64,000 nucleotides of DNA, from positions 1-64,000 of the forward strand of contig NZ_LOPY01000040.1 in NCBI RefSeq assembly GCF_001469895.1, in the 5' to 3' direction. The translations under genes were made by a program, and so were the position numbers. The DNA is from Pseudoalteromonas sp. XI10. GTDB lineage: Bacteria; Pseudomonadota; Gammaproteobacteria; Enterobacterales; Alteromonadaceae. Shown here piece by piece: positions 53,281-63,010 of the stretch; position 1 is the stretch's first letter, and every line of letters starts with the position of its first letter. The notes below the pieces were generated by a model. It worked only from the letters and a program-made list of their open reading frames with translations. It was not told where the DNA came from and made no database searches.

Positions 53281-55131
53281 TTATTCAAGCTCGATTAAGC
53301 GTGCTTGCATAGCTTTTAAGCGGATTGGCGCTGCAAGATCAACGCGTTTTTCACTGATTAAATCGCGTCCTTTATTATTTCCTTTCAGCACTTCTTGCAT
53401 GTAGCTTAAATCCCAATCAATGGCTTGTTGGTTTTTGTTAAGAACAACCAATACAGTTTGGTCATTGTGCTCTCTCACATAGCTGTAAACGCCTTGCTTT
53501 GGTGAAAAATGCATTAAACGACCTTCGCTTAACGCTGGTTTTTCTTGGCGCAGCTTAAGCAGTTTTTTCATGCTAGCTAACATCTCTTGCTGATCAGCTG
53601 AAAGCCCCTTACCTGTGAAGGCATTCGCTTTTTGAACTCTAAACCCACCAGGGAAGTCAATACGAATATCACCGTGGTCATTGCTTGGCGTGTTATCGAG
53701 CAGCAGCTCAGTGCCGTAATAAATTTGTGGAATACCACGAGTTGTTAACAGCAGCGTCATGGCTAATTTAGTTTTTGCTAGGTCTTGACCCAGTTCAGTA
53801 TAAACACGGCTCATGTCATGATTATCTGCAAACACTAAAATGTTATCTGTATCAGCATACAAAAAGTCATTCGCGAGCGATTGATATACTTTTACCCAAC
53901 CTGTATTCCAGCTTTCTCCTTCGTTAAGTGCTTGGATCAGTGCTTCTTGTAATGAAAAGTCCATCACACTTGGTAAGTCAGAGGTATAACCATCTTGGTT
54001 GACTTTGCCGCGCTGCCAATAAGATGCAATAGCCGGGTTGGTTGTCCACTCTTCGCCAACAATATTAAAGTTTGGATACTCGCTCATAATCGCTTTAGTC
54101 CAATCGGCTAAAAATGCTTTATCTGAGTATGAATAGGTGTCTACACGAATGCCGCTTAAGTTGGCGTATTCAATCCACCAAATGGCATTTTGAATCAAAT
54201 ACGTTGATAGTAACGGCTGGCGCTGATTTAGATCAGGCATAGACTCAACAAACCAACCATCGTTAAATTGACGTTTGTCGTATTGGCTTGCGTGAGGGTC
54301 TTGGATTGTTTGTCTGGCGTGACTGGTTGCATTTTTACCGTTTTCAAACTTGCCATCAAAGTTAACCCAATCAGCAGTAGGCATATCAGCCATCCACTGA
54401 TGTGATGAACCAAAGTGGTTAAGTACCATGTCCATCACTAAGCCGATACCATGCTCTTTCGCTTCTGCAGATAAGGTTTTATATAGCGCATTACTACCCA
54501 TGCGCGGATCAACTTTGTAAAAGTCAGTAATGGCATAACCATGATAAGAATAACTTGGCATGTCATTTTCAAGCACCGGTGTTAACCAAAGTTGAGTCAC
54601 GCCTAAGTCCTCAAGATAATCAAGGCTATTAATAACACCTTGAATATCACCGCCATGACGGCCACCTTTAAAACTTGGGTTTGCAGGCTCCTGCATACCT
54701 GCAACGGTGTCATTGTTTGGGTCACCATTTACAAAGCGATCAGGATTGATTAAATAAAGCGTATCTTTATTTGTAAAGCCATGACGATTGGCACTTTGCT
54801 TATCACGGGTATTTAATGGGTAAGTAAATTCTGTGCCATCTTTAGCTTTAAAAGTCAGTGTTCCCGCCTTTGCATTGTCACTGATATTTAAATCTAAAAA
54901 TGCGTAGTTAGGATTATTCGTTGTTGTCACCCCTTTAAACTCAACACCTTTATAGGGCATCATTTGCCACGTTTTGTTAGCAATATTGTTATCGTAAAGC
55001 ATGACTTGTAACGAGTCATTTTGCATGCCCACCCACCAGTTTTCTGGTGACGCAGTAATAGCAAAACTTGCTGTTGAGTTAAAAAGTGTAAAGGCGGTCG
55101 TTAGCGCTAAAAATGATTGTGTTTTTTTCAT
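53281..55131 (-). CDS. GH13 cyclomaltodextrinase/neopullulanase-type enzyme, exported
   Basis: The 616-residue protein has a signal peptide (MKKTQSFLALTTAFTLFNSTASFA), an N-terminal immunoglobulin-like domain (about 28-120, WWVGMQNDSLQVMLYD), the GH13 barrel and a C-terminal beta domain. Conserved regions are VMDMVLNHFG, SGIRVDTYSY (nucleophile Asp), NIVGEEWTT (acid Glu) and FADNHDMSR. The layout is that of SusA/cyclomaltodextrinase-like periplasmic enzymes. It lies 2 nt after the tryptophan halogenase gene, so it is co-transcribed with it. Confidence 0.9.
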   Translation of the reverse strand: MKKTQSFLALTTAFTLFNSTASFAITASPENWWVGMQNDSLQVMLYDNNIANKTWQMMPYKGVEFKGVTTTNNPNYAFLDLNISDNAKAGTLTFKAKDGTEFTYPLNTRDKQSANRHGFTNKDTLYLINPDRFVNGDPNNDTVAGMQEPANPSFKGGRHGGDIQGVINSLDYLEDLGVTQLWLTPVLENDMPSYSYHGYAITDFYKVDPRMGSNALYKTLSAEAKEHGIGLVMDMVLNHFGSSHQWMADMPTADWVNFDGKFENGKNATSHARQTIQDPHASQYDKRQFNDGWFVESMPDLNQRQPLLSTYLIQNAIWWIEYANLSGIRVDTYSYSDKAFLADWTKAIMSEYPNFNIVGEEWTTNPAIASYWQRGKVNQDGYTSDLPSVMDFSLQEALIQALNEGESWNTGWVKVYQSLANDFLYADTDNILVFADNHDMSRVYTELGQDLAKTKLAMTLLLTTRGIPQIYYGTELLLDNTPSNDHGDIRIDFPGGFRVQKANAFTGKGLSADQQEMLASMKKLLKLRQEKPALSEGRLMHFSPKQGVYSYVREHNDQTVLVVLNKNQQAIDWDLSYMQEVLKGNNKGRDLISEKRVDLAAPIRLKAMQARLIELE

Positions 55132-55133
55132 AG

Positions 55134-56630
55134 TTAATTTTGTACTTTTTCTAAGAATTGACTGTGGGTCGGCAGCTGCTCGACAGTGCTATTAATCAAG
55201 GTTTTTAAATTACTAAATAGCTCATTTAATTGCTCGTCTGATAACGCATCAGTTAATGGATGGTGATCCTCTGCAATTAGCCCTTGCCCTATCATCACTT
55301 GCTGCCACGCAACTTCGGCAAATAGCTCATCGTCTTCTCTTACGAGTTTGCCACTGGATTTAAATAGCTCAATTTTCTTTTTAAGACTGCTTGGAATATC
55401 CATGCCTTTACAAAAACGCCAAAACGCACTGTCATCACGCTCCGTAATCTTGTAATGAAGAATAATAAAGTCACGAATTCGCTCAAATTCTGTTTTACTT
55501 TGTAGATTAAATTCATCCACAAGGCTTTGTTTAATACCTTGATGAGGAAAAAACTTAATTAAACGAATGGCTGCACTTTGAATTAAATGAATACTGGTCG
55601 ATTCTAATGGCTCTAAAAATCCGCTTGATAAGCCAACCGATACCACATTTTTATGCCACTGCTTTAAACGGCGGCCTGTTTTAAACTTAATAACGCGGGG
55701 CTCTGTCAGTGGTTTAGCAGGTAGGTTTTCTAAGAGCTGTTGCTTTGCCGCTTCATCTGATAAGAAACGAGAAGAATACACAAGGCCGTTGCCTACACGA
55801 TGCTGTAATGGAATTTGCCACTGCCAACCCGAGTCTCTTGCAATTGAACGTGTATAAGGAATTGCATCAGAAGCTGATTCACTTTGCACCGCAATCGCAC
55901 TATCACATGGTAACCAATGTGACCAATCTTCAAAGCCGGTATTAAGAGTTTGTTCTATTAATAAAGCACGTAAACCGGTGCAATCTATAAATAAGTCGCC
56001 GTCTATTTTCTCGCCACTTTTAAGTAGTAAAGAGCGAACATACCCGCTTTCATGGCATTGGTTAACCGATTCAATTTTGCCTTCAATGCGTTTTACGCCT
56101 CGTGATTGCGCTAATTCCTTTAAGAATTCGCCATATCGAGTGGCATCAAAATGGTAGGCATAATGTAAGCCCGCCAACTGAGTGTTAGGAATGTGCTTAA
56201 GGTGAGCAAATTTATGAGCTTTTGCAGCTTGATAATTAAGTGAAAAATCCCAAAAATCAGGCGCATTATTAGCTTGATTTGCTTTTAGCCAAAAATGATA
56301 AAACTCACAAAACGGAAAATCTTTACCTATCTCACCAAAGGCATGCATATAGCTGTGGCCTTGGCTGCGCCAATTTTCAAACTCAATACCAAGCTTAATC
56401 GTGGCACCAGTAGCCTTAATAAATTCTTTTTCAGAAATGCCTAACGCACCATTTAGATGCAAAATAGGTGGGATGCTTGCTTCGCCTACACCAACAGTGC
56501 CAATTTCTGCTGACTCTACCAACGTGATATCGAGCACTTTGCCCAGCACTTTATTAAGTAATGCAGCGGTTATCCACCCTGCAGTACCACCACCGGCAAT
56601 CACGACCTTGGTTATTTTTTTTGTTTCCAT
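55134..56630 (-). CDS. Flavin-dependent tryptophan halogenase family protein
   Basis: The 498-residue protein has an FAD fold ([17 protein letters not shown]), catalytic Lys79 in [11 protein letters not shown] at the same position as in PrnA, the halogenase-specific GWQWQIP (268-274) and the Glu-containing [11 protein letters not shown]. Nothing suggests loss of activity. Members oxidise chloride or bromide to halogenate tryptophan or other aromatics. Here the gene lies between the TonB receptor and a GH13 gene, 2 nt before the latter. Similar halogenase genes beside TonB receptors are common in marine and Caulobacter-type bacteria; their role in glycan use is unexplained. Confidence 0.9.
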   Translation of the reverse strand: METKKITKVVIAGGGTAGWITAALLNKVLGKVLDITLVESAEIGTVGVGEASIPPILHLNGALGISEKEFIKATGATIKLGIEFENWRSQGHSYMHAFGEIGKDFPFCEFYHFWLKANQANNAPDFWDFSLNYQAAKAHKFAHLKHIPNTQLAGLHYAYHFDATRYGEFLKELAQSRGVKRIEGKIESVNQCHESGYVRSLLLKSGEKIDGDLFIDCTGLRALLIEQTLNTGFEDWSHWLPCDSAIAVQSESASDAIPYTRSIARDSGWQWQIPLQHRVGNGLVYSSRFLSDEAAKQQLLENLPAKPLTEPRVIKFKTGRRLKQWHKNVVSVGLSSGFLEPLESTSIHLIQSAAIRLIKFFPHQGIKQSLVDEFNLQSKTEFERIRDFIILHYKITERDDSAFWRFCKGMDIPSSLKKKIELFKSSGKLVREDDELFAEVAWQQVMIGQGLIAEDHHPLTDALSDEQLNELFSNLKTLINSTVEQLPTHSQFLEKVQN

Positions 56631-56684
56631 AGTACACCTAACGCCAATTTCAATTCATTGAGTGTAGCTCACTGATATAAAAAA

Positions 56685-56710
56685 GCCCTTGTAAAACAAA
56701 TCACAAGGGC
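56685..56710 (-). terminator. Terminator between the TonB receptor and halogenase genes
   Basis: GCCCTTGT and ACAAGGGC (10-nt loop) are followed by TTTTTTAT on the minus strand. It could end most receptor transcripts and let some read into the halogenase operon, giving high receptor and lower enzyme levels. Confidence 0.78.
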
Positions 56711-56734
56711 AATTTCTATCGCTGTTTTAGCTAA

Positions 56735-59542
56735 TTACAGCTTGTAGCTGAAGCCTAACAGGAATGTACGACCGTAGTCTTGGTAGTCACGTACTTGAAG
56801 TGAATTATCACCTGATAAAGTTGTGAACGGCTCTTCTGTGATGTTCTGTACTTGGAAAGTGACAGATAAACCGTCAAGGCTCTCTACACCGCCTTCACTA
56901 AAGTCATAACCAATTTGAGCATCCCAAATTGTTTCGCCTTCGATATCAACCTGAGTTGCAGCGAGGCCTAGCCCGTTAACATTACCTTTAAAGTCGCTAC
57001 GTTTACGCATGCTAGTACGCGCTTGGAAACCGTTACGCTCAAAGTAAACTGTTAAGCTATCAATTTGTTCTGATAAACCTGGTAGCTCAAACTCATTACC
57101 ATTTTGGTCTGTAATATCCTGCTCAACACCTGTGTGACTCGCGATTAAGCCAAAACCTTCCAGTGACTCACTAAAGATAGAGAATGGTAATGCAAGTGAT
57201 AGCTCATAGCCCCATAGATCACCACCACCGCCATTGACTTTACCAGAGCCCGTGCCTGTTGAAGTTTCAGGGATTTCACCAGTAGACGGGTCAGCTACAC
57301 CGCTCATGTCGATTTCATAAGTTCCGTCAAAGATCCATTGCTTAATGTCTTTATAGAAAAATGCAGCAGCGAAGTAACCTTCTTCATGGAAGTAGTTTTC
57401 GTAGCTCAAATCAAAACCTACTGCTTCTTTTGGTTCAAGCGTAGGATTACCACCTGATACACTCCAGTAGTTACCATTCTCATCTGGAACTTGCCCATAA
57501 CTAGCACTTAATGAAGCATTCATTTCATCTAAGCGAGCTCGTGAAATCGTTTTAGCTGCACCAAAACGTACTGTTTGTTCTTCATCAATGGCAAACGATA
57601 AGTTCAGGCTAGGTAAGAAGTGGCTATAATCGTGGCTGATGTCTGTTGGTGATACGACAACCACGCCTGTAGCGCCACTCGACGCAAATCCTTGAGATGA
57701 CTGTTCTGTTTTTACATAACGCACACCAACGTTACCTGTTACAGGGATAGAGCCCAGCTCTGCATTAATGTCAGCTTGAGCGAAAAACGCTGTTACTTCC
57801 TCTTGAACTGTCCAAGACTGTGTCTTGTGTTTTTCATCATTTAAACTTTCTTGGAAAAGGTCGTAGTAGCCATCTTTAATCAGCGCGTTAGTGTCATAGG
57901 CGATCATATCACCCATACCAATGAAATCTAGGCTAGCTGTTCCTAAACGATATTGCTCAGGTACAACCATCATTCCAGGATTATCAAGTGAGAAACCAGC
58001 CAGTGTCATAAAGTAACCTTCAGAAAATTTAGTTTTCTCACGGTCACGATAAGACATACCAAATGACACACGGCTAATATATTCATTATCAAGTACTTTG
58101 CTTGCAGCAAGTTTCAATGTGCTTAATTCATCATTAATTTCAGGTGCATTAATAAAACCGTCTTGTGCTTGGTCTTTGTAGCCAGAAATATCATCTCCAA
58201 TTTCATTTACTAAACCATACTTTAAATTAAGCGGTTTACTTGCACCCCAAGATAATGGGCCGCCAAGCTGGATTAAGTCGTAATCGCTGTAATCAAGTTC
58301 ATGTGAAAATTTTGCACCTGTATTACCGCCGTCAAGTTCATAGCCTAGATTATCTGCAACACCTCTATCGTTACCACGACCTGTGCCAGAATAACTTTCA
58401 ACACTCCATAATTTACGTTCAACTTCAGAACGACTTGCGTCAAATTCAACTGACCAATCATCGCTAATGTCGTATTTTGCATTAAAACCAAATTGAGTTA
58501 AATCTGCATCACGCTCTTGGTAATCATTACGAACAACAACACGTTGACCTTCTGTTACTGCGCTTGTGATAAAACCAGAATCAGCGTCAACAACAGCTGA
58601 ACTTGGGTCAATTGAACCTTGCCCCCATGCAAATGGTATTTCAATACCACGTAAGATTTGTTTATCTGTAAAATCGATATACAGCGCATCAAACGTCATA
58701 TTTAAACGATCGTTTGGCGATGCCTCAACAACTAGCATTGCTGAGTCACGATCCAAAGTCGATGAACGAACATACGGTTTTGCACCACCAAGAATTGAGT
58801 ATGTATTGCCGTCATCAGCCGTAAATTCAGGGTAACCCCATGCATTCCAACGTTTTTCTTGGTTTGGAGAGCTCATCGTGTTGTAAGCGAATGCAACACC
58901 GATGGTGTCATCAGCAAACTGATCAATGTACGAGAACGTACCGCGGAAACCTTTATCGTCACCGTCTGGGTTTAGTTTATCAAAACCTGTTTGCTCATAT
59001 TGGCCATTGAACATGATAACTTGTTCACCTTTACTTAAAGGCTTAATTGTTTGCATGTCGATAACGCCCGCGATACCTTCTGCTTCAATGGTAGCACTTG
59101 GTGTTTTATATACCGTTACGCCACTCATAATTTCTGATGGGTAAAGGTCAAATTCAACGCCACGGTTGTCGCCGATTGAAACTTGCTCACGACCGTTGAA
59201 TGTTGTTGCACTCTCGTCCTCACTGAAACCACGAACGCTTACACGGCTAGCTCGACCGTCTAGACGTTGTGCTGTTAAACCAGGAAGGCGTGCGATTGAT
59301 TCTGCGATTGATGAATCAGGTAATTTACCGATATCTTCTGCTGAGATTGACTCAACAACTTCAGGAGTGAAGCGTTTAGTATTAATAGATTCTACAACAC
59401 TGCCACGAAAACCTTTTACTTCGATAACTTCAACGTTATCGTTTTTTGCTTTTTGGTCTTCTTCTGCAGCATACGCTACAAAGCTATTTAAACCTGCGGC
59501 TGTTAAAGCCAGAGTTAATATACTTGGTTTGAACATAGACAT
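56735..59542 (-). CDS. TonB-dependent receptor, maltodextrin-type
   Basis: The 935-residue outer-membrane protein has a signal peptide, a TonB box-like VEVIEVKGF, a plug domain (IGKLPDSSIAESIARLPGL; TFNGREQVSIGDNRGVEFD split as TFNGREQVSI and GVEFDLYPSE) and a 22-strand barrel ending with FLLGFSYKL. The plug signature is that of the Caulobacter-type receptor subfamily that includes the maltose receptor MalA. It would bring maltodextrins through the outer membrane using ExbBD-TonB. It is the first gene of the minus-strand cluster and has an operator 133 nt upstream. Confidence 0.93.
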   Translation of the reverse strand: MSMFKPSILTLALTAAGLNSFVAYAAEEDQKAKNDNVEVIEVKGFRGSVVESINTKRFTPEVVESISAEDIGKLPDSSIAESIARLPGLTAQRLDGRASRVSVRGFSEDESATTFNGREQVSIGDNRGVEFDLYPSEIMSGVTVYKTPSATIEAEGIAGVIDMQTIKPLSKGEQVIMFNGQYEQTGFDKLNPDGDDKGFRGTFSYIDQFADDTIGVAFAYNTMSSPNQEKRWNAWGYPEFTADDGNTYSILGGAKPYVRSSTLDRDSAMLVVEASPNDRLNMTFDALYIDFTDKQILRGIEIPFAWGQGSIDPSSAVVDADSGFITSAVTEGQRVVVRNDYQERDADLTQFGFNAKYDISDDWSVEFDASRSEVERKLWSVESYSGTGRGNDRGVADNLGYELDGGNTGAKFSHELDYSDYDLIQLGGPLSWGASKPLNLKYGLVNEIGDDISGYKDQAQDGFINAPEINDELSTLKLAASKVLDNEYISRVSFGMSYRDREKTKFSEGYFMTLAGFSLDNPGMMVVPEQYRLGTASLDFIGMGDMIAYDTNALIKDGYYDLFQESLNDEKHKTQSWTVQEEVTAFFAQADINAELGSIPVTGNVGVRYVKTEQSSQGFASSGATGVVVVSPTDISHDYSHFLPSLNLSFAIDEEQTVRFGAAKTISRARLDEMNASLSASYGQVPDENGNYWSVSGGNPTLEPKEAVGFDLSYENYFHEEGYFAAAFFYKDIKQWIFDGTYEIDMSGVADPSTGEIPETSTGTGSGKVNGGGGDLWGYELSLALPFSIFSESLEGFGLIASHTGVEQDITDQNGNEFELPGLSEQIDSLTVYFERNGFQARTSMRKRSDFKGNVNGLGLAATQVDIEGETIWDAQIGYDFSEGGVESLDGLSVTFQVQNITEEPFTTLSGDNSLQVRDYQDYGRTFLLGFSYKL

Positions 59543-59674
59543 GATGTTTTCCCATTACCCAAATTGTAATGCCAACGTGTTGCAGTTATTCATTAACATA
59601 ATAGCTGTAATTCGCTGACTGATTTTGTTGTCGAATTGAATATTAACGCTCTGATTATTTTCTTAACAAATTTA

Positions 59675-59688
59675 TGCATACGTATTCA
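59675..59688. promoter_or_regulatory. LacI-type operator of the TonB receptor gene
   Basis: TGCATACGTATTCA has the same sequence as the amylase site. It lies 133 nt before the receptor ATG. Confidence 0.72.
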
Positions 59689-59902
59689 GCGTAGTCCACC
59701 ACCACGAACATTAACAACATTTTTACAAAATGGAATTGTAACCATATGAATATAAATGATTTATCAATTTTATTGTGTGATTTAATAGTATTGAAACATT
59801 TTCGCTATATTTTCGCCCCAAATTTGGTTACACAAATAGGTACTAAGCCATTTATCTCGGTTAGATGGTGACTTAACGCAATTATTAAAGGTACTAGTCT
59901 AT

Positions 59903-59980
59903 ACCAATGATAATTGGTCTTACCAATATAACCCCTGCACCATTATGGTGTAAGCCAGCTATATTATGCACCAAGCTGGC
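59903..59980. repeat. Pair of intergenic inverted repeats
   Basis: ACCAAT-GATA-ATTGGT (59903-59918) is followed by GCCAGCT and AGCTGGC around a 13-nt loop (59954-59980). Neither has a T run. This could be a dispersed intergenic element; no second copy of the pair was found in the window. Confidence 0.35.
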
Positions 59981-60100
59981 GTTCGCGATCATAATTAAAA
60001 CCCAGCAAACCTAATTGGTAAATTTTATTGATAGAAATTCGAGTTGTTTACTTTTAAATCAAGTTAATAAATTTTACTGAGAACAAAGATGAATTTGGCG

Positions 60101-60114
60101 TGCATACGTATGCA
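60101..60114. promoter_or_regulatory. LacI-type operator of the alpha-glucosidase gene (perfect palindrome)
   Basis: TGCATACGTATGCA is the best-conserved member of the family in the window. It lies 112 nt before the ATG at 60226. Confidence 0.75.
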
Positions 60115-60225
60115 GAGTTTTTACAGTATCTCACCCTTCACGTATGCTTTTGACATTCCGGCAACATATTGCATTAACGGTTGCCTAACAGTTTACATAC
60201 ACTGAGTGTCACAATGGAGAAAAAC

Positions 60226-61851
60226 ATGGCTCAAAAGCAGTGGTATAAAGGTGCGGTTATTTATCAAGTTTACCCGCGCAGTTTCCAAGACACCAATGGC
60301 GATGGCATTGGTGATATCAAAGGTATCATTGATCGTATTGATTATATTAAAAGCCTAGGTGTTGATGCTATTTGGGTTTCGCCTTTCTTTAAATCACCAA
60401 TGAAAGACTTTGGTTATGACATCAGTGACTATCGTGATATCGACCCATTGTTTGGTAACCTTGACGATTTTGATGAACTCATTGCACAAGCTCATCAACG
60501 TGATATTAAGATCATTATTGATCAGGTATTGAGCCATACCTCAGATCAACATCAATGGTTCCTTGATAGCCGTGAAGATAAAACCAACGACAAATCAGAT
60601 TGGTACGTTTGGGCTGATGCAAAGCCTGATGGCACACAGCCAAATAACTGGTTATCAATTTTTGGTGGCCCTGCATGGCAATGGGAACCGCGTCGTGGTC
60701 AATATTACTTACATAACTTCTTTGCTGAGCAGCCAGATTTAAACTTCCATAACCCTGAAGTACGCACAGCAGTATTAGATAATGTTGAGTTTTGGCTGAA
60801 GAAAGGCGTTGATGGCTTCCGTTTAGATGCAATTAACTTTTGCTATCACGATGCTCAATTACGTGATAATCCAGCTAAGCCACCAGAGAAACGTCAAGGC
60901 CGTGGCTTTAGCGAAGACAACCCTTATGCGTTCCAGTATCACTACTACAATAATACGCAACCTGAAAACCTTAGTTTTATGCAGGACATTCGTGCCCTAC
61001 TAAACAAGTATCCTGGTACAGTTGCATTAGGCGAAATCTCATCTGAAGATTCACTCGCAACTATGGCTGAGTACACATCAGGTGGTGACAAACTTCATAT
61101 GGGTTATAGCTTTGAGCTACTGACTAACGACTATAGCGCGGAATATATTCGTACTACAGTTAGCACTTTAGAGCAGCGCATGACTGAAGGTTGGCCATGT
61201 TGGGCATTTAGCAACCACGACGTAGAACGTGTTGCTAGCCGTTGGAGTCAAGGTGAAAAAATTGAGCCTCAGCAATGTAAGATGCTAACAGCCCTACTTG
61301 CTTCGTTACGTGGTAGCGTTTGTATGTACCAAGGTGAAGAACTTGGTTTAGGTGAAGCTGAAGTTGCATTTGAAGACTTACAAGACCCATATGGCATTAC
61401 ATTCTGGCCAAATTTTAAAGGCCGTGACGGCTGTCGTACACCAATGCCATGGGATGCAGCAGATGCTGAGCAAGCTGGCTTCTCAACAGTAAAACCTTGG
61501 CTACCTGTGGGCGATGCGCACAAATCTGTTGCGGTAAATACGCAAGATCAAGATAAAGATTCAATTCTAAATGCATATCGTGAATTTATGGCATGGCGTA
61601 AAGATAAGAACGTATTGTTAGAAGGCGATATTGAATTTATCGAAACGCAAGAGCCAGTGCTTGCTTTTTATAGAACGCTTAACGACACTAAAATGCTTTG
61701 TGCATTTAACTTAGGTGCACAAAGTAGTGAACTGACAATCTCTGATTCTGTGTCTTCACAGCATACTGAGATATCTCATCACACAGCTGAATTAAACAAT
61801 AATACAGTCACTCTGCCCGGGTTCGGTTGCTTTTACGCAACCCTGAATTAA
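60226..61851 (+). CDS. GH13 alpha-glucosidase (maltase / oligo-1,6-glucosidase type)
   Basis: The 541-residue cytosolic enzyme starts at ATG 60226, preceded by GGAGA at 6 nt; the frame is open to a TTG at 60181. It has no signal peptide. GH13 regions: IIIDQVLSHTS, GVDGFRLDAIN (nucleophile Asp), ALGEISSED (acid Glu), FSNHDVERV (third Asp). The QVYPRSFQDTNGDGIGD start is typical of maltases and oligo-1,6-glucosidases. It splits imported maltodextrins to glucose for Glk. It is divergent from the receptor operon and shares its operator type. Confidence 0.93.
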   Translation: MAQKQWYKGAVIYQVYPRSFQDTNGDGIGDIKGIIDRIDYIKSLGVDAIWVSPFFKSPMKDFGYDISDYRDIDPLFGNLDDFDELIAQAHQRDIKIIIDQVLSHTSDQHQWFLDSREDKTNDKSDWYVWADAKPDGTQPNNWLSIFGGPAWQWEPRRGQYYLHNFFAEQPDLNFHNPEVRTAVLDNVEFWLKKGVDGFRLDAINFCYHDAQLRDNPAKPPEKRQGRGFSEDNPYAFQYHYYNNTQPENLSFMQDIRALLNKYPGTVALGEISSEDSLATMAEYTSGGDKLHMGYSFELLTNDYSAEYIRTTVSTLEQRMTEGWPCWAFSNHDVERVASRWSQGEKIEPQQCKMLTALLASLRGSVCMYQGEELGLGEAEVAFEDLQDPYGITFWPNFKGRDGCRTPMPWDAADAEQAGFSTVKPWLPVGDAHKSVAVNTQDQDKDSILNAYREFMAWRKDKNVLLEGDIEFIETQEPVLAFYRTLNDTKMLCAFNLGAQSSELTISDSVSSQHTEISHHTAELNNNTVTLPGFGCFYATLN

Positions 61852-61870
61852 TAATCAGTTGTTAAAAACC

Positions 61871-61896
61871 AAGCCCTGCAATTGCAGGGCTTTTTT
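61871..61896 (+). terminator. Rho-independent terminator after the alpha-glucosidase gene
   Basis: AAGCCCTGCAATTGCAGGGCTT is a self-complementary stem followed by TTTTT, 20 nt past the stop. Confidence 0.9.
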
Positions 61897-61912
61897 ATTC
61901 CTAATCGTGGTA

Positions 61913-62461
61913 TTAGTGGTTCATGGTTTTACTATTAATGTAATCTGTGAGTGCAAACAACACCCCCGACACCACAAACGTGACATGAATTAACACCTTC
62001 CAGAGTAGCTCATCTGTTGAATGGTTGTTCGAGCTAATAAAGACTTTTAAAAGCTCCACAGCCGATATAGCGACAATAGCGCTTATCAGTTTCATCTTCA
62101 GACCCGAGAAACCAACTTTACCCATCCACACAGGCCTGTCTTCATGGTTGTCTATATTCAACTTTGATACAAAGTTTTCGTAGCCACTGAAAATGATGAT
62201 AAGCAAAAGCCCTGCTAATAGCGCAGTGTCAACTAAAGTCAAAATACCTACCAAAAGCTCTTGGTTTGACGCAGTGAATGTATTTAAGGCCATACTGTAT
62301 AAATATTTAAAGAACTTTAGCAGCAGTAATACCACAGCGACTAATAAGCCAATAAAGAATGGTGCTAATAACCAACGCGAGCGAAAAATAAAACTCTCAA
62401 CAACTTGTTCTAGTTTGGTTGGTACTTTCTTTATTTTTGAATGAGTCACTTGTTCAGACAT
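61913..62461 (-). CDS. yqhA: UPF0114 (YqhA) family membrane protein
   Basis: The 182-residue inner-membrane protein has four hydrophobic segments. It shares with E. coli YqhA the blocks RSRWLLAP, LVDTALLAGLL, FSGYENFVSKL and the ending IHVTFVVSG. It has about 18 extra residues at the N-terminus. The molecular function of the family is not known. It is a single-gene unit; the alpha-glucosidase terminator lies between the convergent genes. Confidence 0.9.
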   Translation of the reverse strand: MSEQVTHSKIKKVPTKLEQVVESFIFRSRWLLAPFFIGLLVAVVLLLLKFFKYLYSMALNTFTASNQELLVGILTLVDTALLAGLLLIIIFSGYENFVSKLNIDNHEDRPVWMGKVGFSGLKMKLISAIVAISAVELLKVFISSNNHSTDELLWKVLIHVTFVVSGVLFALTDYINSKTMNH

Positions 62462-62700
62462 AAGTTAGTTCACTTTTCTTTTAAAATTAGCGCGATAATA
62501 CGTGTTTTGACCTTACGATTACCAGCATTAGAGGCAAAAAGAGTGGTTATTTTTTGCTTATCTTTACGATAAAAATTTTTCGTTATCTTTTTTTGAAATT
62601 TAGTTTATAAATTCACTCAAGCAAAGTGAAACACACATTGCGCACCATTACTGTGCAATTGAGCCGGTAATAATTACTTTTGTTGATTAGGAATAATTAA

Positions 62701-62943
62701 ATGAAAAAAGCATTGCTAGCACTAATTTTGGCACCTGTTTTAAGCGTGTCAGCAACGAATGCAATCGCTAACGAAGCACCTGAAGCATCAGCTGAAATGA
62801 TCAAAGAATACACTGAAATGTGTTTAAACTGGGCAAAAGATGATGACATCAGCAACGAAGAATTAAAGCCATACGTATTAAAATGTGTAAACGATGAGCT
62901 TGAAGCTGAAGGCTATAAAAAAGTAAAAGACGTACAAATCTAA
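62701..62943 (+). CDS. Small exported protein with two cysteines
   Basis: The 80-residue product has a signal peptide (MKKALLALILAPVLSVSATNA). The mature part of about 57 residues is acidic and helical, with Cys41 and Cys62 that could pair in the periplasm (EMCLNWAKDDDI; LKCVNDELEA). The gene has a clear start and a strong terminator, so it is likely expressed. No domain is recognised. Confidence 0.75.
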   Translation: MKKALLALILAPVLSVSATNAIANEAPEASAEMIKEYTEMCLNWAKDDDISNEELKPYVLKCVNDELEAEGYKKVKDVQI

Positions 62944-62966
62944 TTTTACGCCTGCTTAGAATATAG

Positions 62967-63006
62967 AAAAACCGGAATGACACAATGATGTGCGCTCCGG
63001 TTTTTT
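62967..63006 (+). terminator. Rho-independent terminator after the small exported protein gene
   Basis: AAAAACCGGA and TCCGGTTTTTT are arms with a 19-nt loop that can fold further; a T run ends the stem. The A run on the other side lets it also serve the convergent minus-strand gene at 63011. Confidence 0.8.
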
Positions 63007-63010
63007 GTTT

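Larger units (their letters stand above)
59543..60225. promoter_or_regulatory. Divergent control region between TonB receptor and alpha-glucosidase
   Basis: No gene is visible in these 683 nt. Two operators lie near its ends (59675-59688 and 60101-60114). For the plus strand a TTGACA (60150-60155) with a weak -10 ATTAAC 17 nt later is a candidate promoter; CGTATGC at 60140-60146 is an extra half-site. Between the operators are short inverted repeats at 59903-59918 and 59954-59980. Confidence 0.6.

Noticed and set aside
59166-59618. 150-codon frame antisense to the start of the TonB receptor
   Set aside because: It overlaps the plug domain coding sequence on the other strand and shows no domain or ribosome site.
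60150-60178. TTGACA with ATTAAC as the firm alpha-glucosidase promoter
   Set aside because: The -10 match is weak and the operator would lie upstream of the -35; kept only as a candidate within the control region.
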